Shown here piece by piece: positions 45,214 to 55,572 of a stretch of DNA of 64,000 nucleotides. Source of the DNA: Cutaneotrichosporon cavernicola. Its lineage: Eukaryota; Basidiomycota; Tremellomycetes; Trichosporonales; Trichosporonaceae. Position 1 is the first letter of the stretch, and each line of letters starts with the position of its first letter. The position numbers and the translations under genes were made by a program. Below the pieces are notes generated by a model, which saw nothing but the letters and a program-made list of their open reading frames with translations, ran no database searches and had not been told where the DNA came from. The stretch covers positions 62,001 to 126,000 of the forward strand of contig NC_083393.1 in NCBI RefSeq assembly GCF_030864355.1. The letters are read 5' to 3'.

Positions 45214-46214
45214 ATGGCCGCTGCTAGGTCCTCGCTCGCTGCGCTCCGGTGCCTCCGCACCCGCCCCGCCGTGCGGACACTGCGCACCTCGGCTGTCCTT
45301 GGTGGGTTTACTCTCATTCATCCACTAATGGTAGCCCAGCAGCCATCTGCCGCGCCGTTCAAGGAGCCGACCGGCGTCAACCCCGCCCTCGTCACGGCAA
45401 AGGTCAACACGCCGCTGCACGAGTTTGGACAGTACCTCACCACGTGTTTGCCCAAGTACATCCAGCAGTTTAGCGTGTACAAGGACGAGCTTACTGTCTA
45501 CGTTGCGCCGTCGGCTCTCGTCCAGACCCTCACCTTCCTCCGCGACCACACCAACTGCCAGTACAAGCAGGTAGTGGACATTACTGCTGTCGACTACCCC
45601 ACGCGCGAGAAGCGTTTCGAGGTGCGTCGGCGTGTGGGGCGTGTGGCGGCATGAATCGAGGATCTACCCCGCTTTGTAGAACCCCTCCCGTCCTCCCCCC
45701 CCCCCCTCCCCTCCCCCCCCCCGCCTCCCACCTTGGAGAACCCCCCCCCCCACTAACCCCAGGTCGTCTACAACCTCCTCTCGGTCGCGCACCAGTCGCG
45801 CATCCGCGTCAAGACCTACGCCGACGAAGTCGACCCCGTCCCCTCCGCCGTCCCCGTCTACAACGGCGCCAACTGGTACGAGCGCGAGGTCTACGACATG
45901 TACGGTGTCTTCTTCGAGGGCCACCCTGACCTCCGCCGCATCCTCACCGACTATGGCTTTGAGGGCCACCCTCTCCGCAAAGACTTCCCGTTGACCGGAT
46001 ACTCCGAGGTCCGCTACGACGAGGAGAAGAAACGCGTCGTCTACGAACCTCTCCAGCTCACCCAGGCATTCCGCAACTTTGCCGACTCGGCATCGCCTTG
46101 GGAGCAGGTTGGCCCGGGTACCGAGTCGACGCCCGAGGTGAGTTGGTTGACAATGAGAGCTGACGACAGAACTACAAGATCCCGCCCCCGCCGCCCCCCG
46201 AGGAGAAGAAGTAG
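45214..46214 (+). CDS. NDUFS3: NADH:ubiquinone oxidoreductase subunit NDUFS3 (30 kDa)
   Basis: Peripheral-arm complex I subunit in the Q module. ATG 45214 begins a presequence ([20 protein letters not shown]). The first intron lies at about 45302-45336. The core reads [40 protein letters not shown], then after intron 45622-45762 [40 protein letters not shown] and [20 protein letters not shown], the diagnostic 30-kDa family signature. A last intron at about 46139-46170 leads to [14 protein letters not shown] and the stop at 46212-46214. The second intron holds long C-rich tracts. The gene lies 240 bp downstream of VMA1 on the same strand. Confidence 0.97.
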
Positions 46215-47098
46215 ATGCATATGCAACAGATCGGATATCCAGAGCGAGTCTGGAGCGCCCACGCCATCAGATGTCAGCTAGCTCGGCGTATCTCCAGAGA
46301 TGAACGCTGGCGGTATGCTCGAGGTGTCTCACTAGCGGGACGTGGGACGTGTGGTCCATCTTGGTCAAGAGTGAGCAAGATCACCTACTGACGATGTGAT
46401 GCGGTTCAGCTCTGCGCCGGATCAACCGAGTTGAACGCATGACTGTTGGGTGCACGGCCCACCTTGTCTCGACCGTGATTCTTGGCAATTGGGAGTGGAG
46501 GCGACAGGTGGATCTCGGGAAATCCCGGCGACGAAGCAGATCTGGCGTGGCCGCGGCGGTGAGGAGCGACGAGCGTCGGTCCGCTCTGCGCGACTCAGGC
46601 GGTGTCTGCGTGGTCTGGCCGTGTGTATTTGTGCTGCGGCCGACCGAGGCGGTGTAGTTTTGAGCCTTGAGTCTTGCCGTGGAGCCAGCTGGCCAGACCT
46701 CGGCCAGTGCAGTCGACATGCGATGGTGTCTGCTGCCACGATGTCATTCGGTCGTCCGAGACCTGTCAGACCCGCGCGTCGACGTAGCAGTGTGTATCCA
46801 CGATGATCACGTGGTAGCGTCACGCCGCGTGCGATCTGCGACAGCGATTTTATTCAATCAATGTCGCAGCTGGTATTCAGGCAGCGCGAATGCAGCTGCG
46901 CAGTGACGTGAATGTCGCTGTTATTCAGGCAACCTGTGCAGCTGCGGCAACCTGACAGCTGGCAACGTGAATGCAGCTGCTCAGTAACGTGAAAATGGAC
47001 AGCCGCAGTCGACCTGGATGAGCAGCTGTGTCAGTGGCAGCGCATATTCTTGTCCGGAGTCCGGAGGGCACGTCGGTGCGGTCGAGGCCCGGCAGGTC

Positions 47099-47162
47099 AG
47101 TCGCGTGCATACAGCATCAGTCGCGTGCATACCAGCATCACGCGTGCATAGCAGCATCAGCT
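47099..47162. repeat. Three tandem copies of a ~20-bp unit
   Basis: The unit is CGCGTGCATA followed by a variable base and CAGCATCA(G/C). The copies are adjacent without unique spacers, so this is not a CRISPR-like array. Confidence 0.7.
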
Positions 47163-47331
47163 GCGCAGTATCACCTACCTCTGTAGACGTCATCCATCAT
47201 CCATGTCTAACCTTCCCTTTCGGCCGACACGCGTCGGGTCGGCGGTGACTACAGATGGCCAATGCAGACCTGCCGCCGCCACCACGCCACACCGTTTACC
47301 ACCCCCCACCCCCTGTCGCCTCCTGCTCACA

Positions 47332-47354
47332 CCCCCCCCCCCCCCCCCCCCCCC
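47332..47354. repeat. Poly-C homopolymer (C23)
   Basis: 23 consecutive C, flanked by further C-rich sequence on both sides (47300-47370). On the minus strand this is a G run able to form quadruplex structures. The length may be inexact in the assembly. Confidence 0.85.
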
Positions 47355-48654
47355 TCCGGCACCCCCCCACCCAGCGTGACAGAACCCAACGCCAAAGGCA
47401 GATCGCGTCGCGTGGCCACGAGATTCCCAGATTCCCATGGATCTCGTCACCTTTAGGCCAGTGCTGAAGGGATCTTGGGCGGCATGCTTGGTCACATGAG
47501 GGGAATTACAAACGCGTGACAGCTGGTGGTGCGGCGTGGCCTGGCGTACTACTGACTTCAGAGTCGTCATCACTTTGGCGTCACCTGACAGCACCTGACG
47601 AGTAGCAATCAAGGTGCCTATCAGCCCCGCCACTTTACTCGTTCTCCCGCTTGGATCCCACTCATGCTTGTTATGACCTCGATTCCTTGTGGTTCCGTTC
47701 CGCCAATACCGCAATCTAGCCTCTGCTGCCATGCCTGGCTTTGGTTCGGGTTAAGGTTGGCCATGTCTTGCATTGTCACATGATAGATTGGGTGATACAT
47801 CGGGAACGCTCCACGCCCTTGTCCACCTTTGGACTGTCAACACGACATGACCATTGTATCCAAAGCATTCCCTGTCTCCACATTCTGCTCCCCTCGACGG
47901 ACTAACTGCCGCCGAATGCGATGTGAGATCTGATGGCAGACCCGCGGCTCTACGCCGCTCAACCCCGTTCCCCTCCGATGCCTACCACTGTGGAGGACAA
48001 AGGGATGTCAGGGTAGTTGGGCCTGGACATTTAGTGAATGTTCTACTCGATCGATTCAAAGCTCAATCTTTCCCTTTTTAAAGCTAGACCTAGACTCAAG
48101 CCACCCCTCAACCCCTCTGATATTCCGCCTCAGTCATCCCAAAGCCCAAAAGACGTTCATTCCAATGCACCCTGAATCACAATACCAAAAGTCATTGCAA
48201 CGCTAAAGAGGTTTGGTTTTATGACAGTCATATGAATGGAAAAAGAGAAACACAACCACACTTGAGGATCTGATCTGTTTCTCTACACTGCATCTCATTC
48301 AATCCAGCAAACGACCATCTACCAATTCCTGGCACACGCCAACACCGCGATCCCTGCGATCACGATCACTGCACGACACGACCCACAGACACACAGACAC
48401 TATTAAACTCGACTTTCCACGCACAGACTTTTCCATCGCCACCACTGCTTCTCACAATCCTAGCTAGAGACATCGCGGCCGCGGCCATTGTCGCCCCTCT
48501 CTCGATCTCTCGCTTCACCCTCGCACCATCTAAAAACTTGTCATCCCGCGACATCCCATTCCCCTTCGCATTCCAAGGACAATAATACCCCACTACCAGT
48601 AGCTTGACGCCACCCACCCTCACATCGCACAACACACTCCCTCCCATTCAACAC

Positions 48655-48676
48655 CTCTCTCTCTCTCTCTCTCTCT
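48655..48676. repeat. (CT)n microsatellite in leader
   Basis: Eleven or so CT units ending about a dozen bases upstream of the ATG at 48690, in line with the pyrimidine-rich leaders seen at other genes here. Confidence 0.75.
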
Positions 48677-48689
48677 TTCTCACACACCG

Positions 48690-49478
48690 ATGCCGCTCTT
48701 CCGCTCGACTTCGGTCTCGACGCTTTCACTCCGTGCTTTCGACACAACCCTCGCCGCAGTCAGTGGCGCACCACTGACAAAGTGCAAGCGGCCCTCAACA
48801 CCACCATTCCGCGGGCTTGTCGATAACCCGTTCATCTACAGACAGCCCCTCACGCGCGTACGCACCCGGACGCGCTCCCGCTCTCCTCTCTATCGCTCAC
48901 CACCTTCGTCTCTGTCCGACGTGCCCTTGTCCCCAACAACACCTACCGACCAGCACGACGAACTCGACTACGTGTTCGAGTTTGAGCCTGACCCGGCTTA
49001 TCACTACGAGCTAGGCAACCCACCTTTTCCCCTCACCCGCATGCCCGCAGTCGAGAACCTCGACAAGTGTCTCGAGAATCCCAGCTGCTCAAAGCCTCCC
49101 ATGGCTGTGAGCACGCTCCCTCCATTTTCCCCTCGGACTGAGGCGCAGCGGTATGCGGCGGCGCACCGGGCGTCGATCGACGCAAATTCCTGCTGCTCGC
49201 CCTTGTTGTCGGCGACTCGCTCGCGAGCCACTTGCTCGTCTTATGATGCAGACGACGACGGCGAGCTAGACGACCACGACGGCATTGTCTGGATCTGTAA
49301 CCGCGTCCCTCTCAACGGCGAGTACTTTCGCCGTGTCGACACATTCCGCCAGTCGATAGGCTCGGCGCTCGACCCCATCGCTCCCAAGGCCCACGCACCT
49401 GGAAAGAAGAACCGCCTACTGATGCGAAAGCTCGTGGGAGCGTGGCGTGAGCGCAGCCGCCGACGGTCTACCAAGTAG
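48690..49478 (+). CDS. Hypothetical protein, 262 residues, no recognised domain
   Basis: Single open frame from ATG 48690 (MPLFRSTSVSTLSLRAFDTT) to the stop at 49476-49478. The sequence is rich in Ser, Pro, Arg and Asp, with a Ser/Arg-rich segment (TRVRTRTRSRSPLYRSPPSS), an acidic patch (YDADDDGELDDHDG) and a basic C-terminus (KKNRLLMRKLVGAWRERSRR). It has no signal peptide or membrane segment. A long pyrimidine-rich leader with a CT run precedes it. Codon use resembles the neighbouring real genes, which favours coding. Composition suggests an intrinsically disordered, possibly nuclear protein; function is unknown. Confidence 0.55.
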   Translation: MPLFRSTSVSTLSLRAFDTTLAAVSGAPLTKCKRPSTPPFRGLVDNPFIYRQPLTRVRTRTRSRSPLYRSPPSSLSDVPLSPTTPTDQHDELDYVFEFEPDPAYHYELGNPPFPLTRMPAVENLDKCLENPSCSKPPMAVSTLPPFSPRTEAQRYAAAHRASIDANSCCSPLLSATRSRATCSSYDADDDGELDDHDGIVWICNRVPLNGEYFRRVDTFRQSIGSALDPIAPKAHAPGKKNRLLMRKLVGAWRERSRRRSTK

Positions 49479-50230
49479 ATCAGGGGCAGAGGCAGGGGAG
49501 ACGACGGACTGTATCCATAGTGGACGACTGTAGCCCAACGTCGAGGTGAGTAACGCGAACGCGAATCCACCTTTAGCTTGCAGCTGATGCCAGGCGAAAA
49601 CACAGGTAGAAGCGCACCACGCCACGAGAATCCCTCGCTATATGTATCGACGCGCCGACGTTGGTTGCAAGGCGGCAAACAACTGCACATGAAACGAAAT
49701 CCCATCCTACGCAATCTGCACCAGACATGTTGTGATACCTGGCGGATTGCCGCTGTTACGTTCTCAAGTCCCACATCGAGGCCTGGCCCAACGAAGCGGC
49801 CTGTATTCATATCACCACTCTTGTTTATTATCTGCATGCATCTCGTGGCTGCAAATTGACCTGTGCAGAGCACAGTTACATTCCAGGGCACCAGATCTCT
49901 ACCCTGCACTCCACGATGCCAAGCACCGACAAACACCAATCATGGCCAATCAATCAGCCAATGAGAATGAGGAGAGTGACTCGGGCGACTCTGGCCGTAT
50001 CGCTCATTCATTCGGGCTACGGGGGTAAATGTCCGCGCCAATCATTCTGTTAGCGATACAGAGACAGTAACACTCCAAGCCGTTGGCCAAGTGAAACATC
50101 CGTTCAACTCACTAAGCTCTGGCCTCCACTGAATGCAACCATGCTACCACACGCTAGTTGAGACCTTGCATCGATACCGTGAATGAAGTCGTCGGAATGC
50201 AACCCGCTATTCAGACACTTACGTAACGCC

Positions 50231-50319
50231 CTCACCATAGCTCAGTTGGTAGAGCGTCGGACTGTAATTGGTGGCCCAAGAATATCCGCAGGTCCTGTGT
50301 TCGACTCACAGTGGTGAGA
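50231..50319 (+). tRNA. tRNA-Tyr (GTA), with intron
   Basis: Acceptor stem CTCACCA (50231-50237) pairs perfectly with TGGTGAG (50312-50318), with discriminator A. D arm GCTC...GAGC with a canonical A box TAGCTCAGTTGG. Anticodon stem CGGA/TCCG with loop CT-GTA-A; an intron of about 16 nt sits between positions 37 and 38. The T arm is CTGTG-TTCGACT-CACAG. TTTTT at 50320-50324 is the pol III terminator. The outermost anticodon-stem pair is T-C, a mismatch. Confidence 0.9.
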
Positions 50320-50324
50320 TTTTT

Positions 50325-50520
50325 GCTCTGTGGGGCGTGGGGTGGGAGGTGGGAGATGGGAGGTGGGGTGGGAGGTGGGATGTGGGTGGTGGTGGTGGCT
50401 GTGGGTAGTGGGAGATGGGAGGTGAGAGGTGGGGGTTGGGGGTTGGGATGTGGGTGGTGGGTGGTGGGTGGTGGGTGGTGGGTAGCGGGAGGTGGGTGGC
50501 GGGTGGCGGTTGGAAACACG
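50325..50520. repeat. G-rich GGTGGGAGGTGGGA/GGGTGGT minisatellite
   Basis: About 190 bp of irregular tandem GGTGG, GGGAGGTGGG and GGGTGGT units begins directly after the tRNA-Tyr terminator. The plus strand is almost free of C and contains many runs of three or more G. Confidence 0.85.
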
Positions 50521-50749
50521 AGTTGCAAGCTAGTGGGGGCTTAAACATTGTGCGAATGAATTGACCCAACGGCGTCACGTGAATCATCCTTAGCCTAACG
50601 GCCGACCCGGAAAACCAGATTAGATATCGCCTACCTCTACTGAATTCTGCATTCCTGAGCAGTATTCATGAATACGATACATTCCACACCGGCGACCCAG
50701 TTGACCACGACGCTCTCCTAGTCTCTGGCCTAGTCTGACCTGGCATTGC

Positions 50750-50885
50750 CTCTGACCTGGCATTGTCTCTGACCTGGCCAAATCTTTGACATGGCCTTGC
50801 CTCTGTCCAAGCCGCTGGCCATCCTCTGGCCTCTGGTCACCCTCTGGCCACCCTCTGGCCACCTCTGGCCACCCTCTGTCGTTCG
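50750..50885. repeat. CTCTGGCCAC / CTGACCTGGC short repeats
   Basis: Repeated TCTGACCTGGCATTG units (about 50735-50780) followed by CCTCTGGCCAC units (about 50820-50880). Irregular tandem array without coding potential. Confidence 0.6.
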
Positions 50886-51140
50886 AGAATCAACAAAACC
50901 GGAATTCTGCTGCCTCGTCGTCTTCACTCCCACATCATCCGTAACACTACCACCTCATACTGTTGTTTGCAGCATCCACCGCTAACTCGCTCTGTCCGTC
51001 AGCTACCTCAGTCTTAACCGTCTCCAACTGCTCTAACCCCTCCGTCTCCACTGCGTTGCTTGAAGCCATCCGCTCAGCGTCGTAAACAACCACAACCACA
51101 ACCACTCTGGCCCTCTCGTTCTCCAACCCCCTCGTACAAG

Positions 51141-52176
51141 ATGCGCTTCGGCTCCCTCTGTCTCCTGTTGGCCCCCCCCCCCCGCCGCCGCCGTGCTGGC
51201 TCCCATCCGCCCCGCCGCGCTGGTCCCCATCCCCCCCTCTGGTCTGGCCGCCACCCATTACTCGGTCACGACCGCCGTCTTCCACGTCACGGAAGACACC
51301 CCATTCGTCCTGGGCATCCAGGACGTCCTACCCGTTGACGTCGACGTCCTCCTCCTCCTCCTAGACGCCACGTTCGTCCCCCTCGCGGCGGCGTGGTTGT
51401 CGTTCGGTACGAACACGCTGTCGGGCAGCGTTTGAGGGCGACATCTTTGTCGTCTTCGAGGGACATGGCACGGATACCCCCTCCGCTCTCGTCATCCATG
51501 TCCGTCCCAAGGACAGTATGCACCAGCTCGAGACGGCCAGGCATCTGACCGTCGCCCTGATCTTCGCGTTGATTGCCGTCGTGTTTGGCGCTACCGGTCT
51601 TGTCGCCTGGATCTGCTCACAACCAGCAGTACGGCCGCTGGCCCATAGCCCGGCACAAGACCGTGTCCCGCGCCACGACGCACGGCCATCGACAGGGACA
51701 GCCACCACTTCTGCACGGGGGTGGAGCTCGATGCTTACCTCCGTGCCAACGCCATGCCTCCGGTCACCGTTCTCGAAGACTGGTGGTCTGCCAGGTCGTC
51801 CGACAGCATGACGGTCGTTCCCGGCGACGTGCCTGCCAGGCAGGGACGCGCCAAGGCTCCTGGTGTCTTCCCGCCTAATGGCTTCGAGTGCGTCGAGTCA
51901 CAGACGTACTCGGACATCATCTCTGGTTGGCTCGTCGGAGTGCAGAAGCCGCGGAAGGACGAGGAGATTCTGCAGCAGGGCTTGGAGATCCTCCGCCAGG
52001 AGGCCACCATCAAGATGGCAGAACATGTGGTCGTGACCCCGGAGGCCAACCCCGAGTCGGCGCTCTTCGACGACTCTCCCACCATCCGGCCCTTCTCGGC
52101 GGTCATGGAGATCCCCGCCCTCCCCCTCCCACCGGTCGCCATCGTGCGTGAGGACCCCGCTGCGGCCGTCATGTAG
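51141..52176 (+). pseudogene. Frame-disrupted gene for a single-pass membrane protein
   Basis: ATG 51141 starts a signal-peptide-like MRFGSLCLLLAP, then a C12 run (51172-51183) throws the frame; with one C fewer it would continue AAAVLAPIRPAALVPIP and on to FGTNTLSGS near 51430. Coding sense then resumes in another frame with EGDIFVVFEGHGTDTP and a membrane segment LTVALIFALIAVVFGATGLV (about 51550-51610), and, after further frame changes near 51625 and 51690, with VELDAYLRANAMPPVTVLED and the tail to 52176. Splice sites do not explain these shifts. The likely original was a type I membrane protein with a cytosolic tail. Either a decaying gene or local sequence errors at homopolymers; I give no restored sequence. 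Family unknown. Confidence 0.5.
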
Positions 52177-52379
52177 GTGAGCAGTTTCCGTGCCGAGTCT
52201 GTTGCGGTCGTGGAGACTGACTTCTTCAGGCGCGACCCGGCTGCAAGGATAATTTGCCCATACAAACTCGGCTTCTTAATACTGCCAAACTGTCCACGGT
52301 GTAGCTCATAATGTTGATGTATCCATTATAATTGCAACAAAAACGGCACCATCGCTATTGACTAGGTGACACTGTCCTA

Positions 52380-53719
52380 TTACTTAAACCTGCTGACCCA
52401 TTCAATCTCCCAGCTTCGACGCCTGTCGATCTTCGCCGCCTCGGGACTTGCCCAGTTGTGATGGCTGCGTTCAGAGAGCATGGCTCGAATGTCCATGAGG
52501 TTTCCGGGAGGGGCATTATTGGACACTTCCACCTGGAAGCCACTGCTAGGTTGGTAGATCTGCCCGCAACCTTCACCGACGGAAGATGGGGTGACTCGAT
52601 GCGATGGGCAATCGGGCGTGGCCTCTTCGACTTTAGATTTCGCAGGTGAGTCATTCGACACAATCCCCAAGGGTGAGGTCAGGCGGACACTGGAGGGTTC
52701 GGAGGTACCGGGGCGTGGAACAAGCGCGATAGGAAGGTTCGCTTCAAGAAGTGTTGGGAAGTGTTGGTGGTAGGCTTCCTCTGCGACAGCAGTCTTGGGT
52801 GACTCGTTTGCAGGACTGGGGGTAGTCTCGGAATTGCTCGACATTTCGTTCGAGTTCTGGGAGCCTGGATGGAGCTGAAACGGTGCGCGGTTCCCACCAA
52901 ACGTCCCGGTCGTCGGCGCGTCTCGTTGGCTCCCCTCCTGTCGAGCAGCATTGTGCTCGCCGTGGTGCATCGCACCGTTCTCCACAGAAGAAAGGCTCCC
53001 GTCGCTCTCGACTATGTAACGTGGCACTGGAGTGTTCCATGGAAGATAGGCCATTGGTACTGCACAGAGTTGGGATGGGGGTTGGAATTGAGGGTGATGG
53101 AACGCGTTCATCCGATTAAGGAACATATGAACTTGAGGATCCATGGAAGGAAGGCGATGCTTCTCTTGAAAGAGCGTCAATTGGGTTGCTGGGATGGAGA
53201 CCTAGAGTGAGCCCAAGACTGCACTGTAGGTTGACGCACCCAACGGCAACCTCGATAAACAGTCAGGAAGTCGATTCGCATCTGACACCTCACCCATTGG
53301 TATTGGCCGTAGGCATGTTGCACACCGTAATCAAGAGGAAACCTGTCTTGCTCGGGCTGTGGTCAACGTTCCGCACTGCCAGTGGAATCGATTTACCATG
53401 TTGTAAGCAGCCAAAGCTGCCTGGGATGTAGAGAATTTGATTCTGCTTTGGATGGAGTATTGGTATTGGGGTTCGCCGATGTGGCAAATGTCAATGTAGT
53501 CCTTGGGTGAGCCAAACACAGAGATTGGCTCACGATGGGACCATACTTGATGAACGCTTTTATTAGTTGGCACGTCATGGTGAACTGCGGAAGCTTTCTA
53601 TCCACAAGGGAAGTGATGGTGAGGATGCGAGAGTCGATGGCTTGATATCCTGTGGCTCCATCAGAAATCCACCAATCGAGGCGGTCGCCGCTAAATCTGT
53701 TGACGTGGACCCAGCTCAT
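52380..53719 (-). CDS. Putative RRM-domain protein
   Basis: Exon 1 (53534-53719, 62 codons from ATG 53719, MSWVHVNRFSGDRLDWWISD) is joined by a 32-nt intron (53502-53533) to an exon starting DYIDICHIGEPQYQYSIQSR. Across the junction the pattern resembles an RNA recognition motif: an RNP2-like ILTITSL, a helix QLIKAFIKYGPI, strand DYIDI, an RNP1-like SRIKFSTSQAALAAYNMVNR and a final strand CGTLTTAR. After a poorly resolved intron (about 53208-53340) the last exon reads VSIPATQLTLFQEKHRLPSM and ends in a Ser/Pro-rich, disordered region to the stop at 52380-52382. The aromatic RNP residues are partly missing, so RNA binding is not assured. No specific family recognised. Confidence 0.5.
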
Positions 53720-54749
53720 GGTTACGCCTTGCTGGTGCGACGTGGTGACAAGAGAAACTAAGGAACGAGGAGGAGACAGGTCTCGGGGAAGGATAGGGAG
53801 AATGGAGAAGACGAGGGGGGCCGGGGAGTTCTCAACAGAATCGGGGAAGTAGGGTTGGAGGGTGTGAGCACCAGACAGGGAACAGCTGCTCTGCGGAAGA
53901 TTGGAATATCGGAGGGTAGGATAGGTTGTGAACAGAAAAGAATGGAGGGAAGGAGACAAGCTGAAGAGAATAGAGAGGAGAGACGAGAGAAGAGAGAAGA
54001 GCTTTATATTTGTTGGAGGCGGAAGGTGCAGTTTCAGGATCGGGGAGACTGGGGGCTGGGGGAAGGTTGGATTTTGACTCAACAATACCTGTGGGCCAGA
54101 GGTGGTAGTGAGTTGCAATCCAACCTCGGTACTTTGAAAAATGACAACACCCAAATCAAGTCTACCTGGACATAAACACAACCTACTGAGGTGTAAGAGA
54201 GTGAAGGAGATTTGGGTGCGAGGAAGGATGGATGGCTAAGTGAAGCAACCAGATGACGAGTGTGGCGGATGACTGGACCACCATGCAAGTGTGGCCGCCA
54301 TCTTCACTGTCAACTGCCTACCCCAAAGTTAAACTAGACAAACTCGCTGTTTCTGGTACATATTTGCATGTACGCATTTGCATCTGCAAGCAAATGCTCC
54401 TCACAGAGCAAAAGTAACGGAGTGGAGCTGTCGGAGAGGGCGAGTGGTAGTGGGACTTGCTTTCTGCAGCAGTGTCGTAGGCAGCTAAGCGGCAGCGTTT
54501 CAGCCTGAGTGGCACACCACGGCTTACTGGGTTGGACTGCCCCTCACACTCCCCGAACCGCAAAACCCCTCGTATCCACGACCGAAAGGGGTTGGAACAG
54601 TGTTGTGGTCGGTAACCGCCAACACATGGAACAGCCATCTCCACGCAATGCGTATATAGCAAGTTGACTTCCCCACGATCCTAGGCCTCCCATCGAGCGC
54701 AAGGGGCATGTTGCACACCATCATATCGCCCGCATGATCGAAAAAGAGC
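53720..54749. other. Leader/promoter of the RRM-like gene
   Basis: On the minus strand the sequence upstream of the ATG is strikingly C/T-rich for about 350 bp (53760-54110), consistent with a long pyrimidine-rich leader. No other gene is visible. Confidence 0.35.
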
Positions 54750-54847
54750 CGACGGCACTGAGATTCGAACTCAGGCGCCCGAAGGCACGACCTAGAGGTA
54801 CTAAATAATAGCAAGGTCGCGGAATAAGACCACTATCCGATACCGTC
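54750..54847 (-). tRNA. tRNA-Ser (GCT), with intron
   Basis: On the minus strand the acceptor stem GACGGTA pairs with TGCCGTC (one G-T pair) and the discriminator is G, as expected for serine. Anticodon stem CGACC/GGTCG encloses TT-GCT-A, an intron of about 15 nt, and A. The long variable arm contains GCC-TTCG-GGC, typical of class II tRNA-Ser. The T arm is CTGAG-TTCGAAT-CTCAG. A TTTTT terminator follows after five bases (54741-54745). The D arm departs from the usual serine form. Confidence 0.85.
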
Positions 54848-55572
54848 TTGATTTCGGACTAAAAAATTTGGTGTCAGGGGAGTATATAAAGGTAAGATGT
54901 GGATTTTCGACCTGTGTGTGCGGTTGTCGTTCTTGTTCAGTCCGATCTCACTGGGTGCGATCGACACGTAAGCTGCCTTGCATCTCTCGGTGACATTGCT
55001 CTCGTATCCACTCGGCTCCTATTATTACCCGATGCACTGAGCTGCTATCGCTACAGCCCGCAAGCTGGACATGACAAGCAGCACCAACAGTGCTTACTTG
55101 CACAGGTCTAGTGACGCAGTAGACACGGCAGATTGGCAGACGTGGGCTCAGGAACTAGCTCGGCGCCCCCCACCATGAAATTTACTCCCGCGCAGTGCAG
55201 GCACCACTGTAGCGCGTTGTGTACTTTGAGCCCCTACTCTGCACATCCCAGTGCCGTTCCGTTCTGTGCATCCCATATCCTTTCATCCTATCTTATCTCA
55301 TCCCCACTCAGTGTCGGTGCAGTGTCCCTGGACCCATCTCATTCACTGGAGGTGAAGAAAGAGTGAGCATCGCAAAGCTTTGGCCAAGCGGAAAGGGTCT
55401 GTGCAATTGCTGACCTGGCCGATTCTGAACTCGACCTCCTTGGTCCCTTGAACCCTTCCATTCTCCATCAACAGTTTCCAACGCGGCGACATACACGCCT
55501 CCGCCACACTCGCTACCCACCCATCCACCCACCCACACCCCACCACGCACCCTCACTTTCCCACTGTCCGCC
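54848..55572. promoter_or_regulatory. Promoter region of AUR1
   Basis: About 725 bp upstream of AUR1. A TATATAAA box is visible at about 54883-54890. The 70 bp before the ATG are C-rich with CCACC repeats. No gene recognised. Confidence 0.35.

Larger units (their letters stand above)
46215..48689. other. 2.5-kb gene-poor region with repeats and a C23 tract
   Basis: No convincing gene. Between 46850 and 47165 there are dispersed CAGCTGC-containing repeats, including near-copies of GAATGCAGCTGCNCAGTNACG and a roughly 20-bp unit (CGCGTGCATA plus CAGCATCA) in three tandem copies at 47099-47162. A run of 23 C lies at 47332-47354. A CT microsatellite precedes the next ORF at 48655-48676. Confidence 0.5.

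Noticed and set aside
47099..47162. Direct repeats considered as a CRISPR-like array
   Set aside because: Units are adjacent with no unique spacers of constant length, and the genome is eukaryotic.
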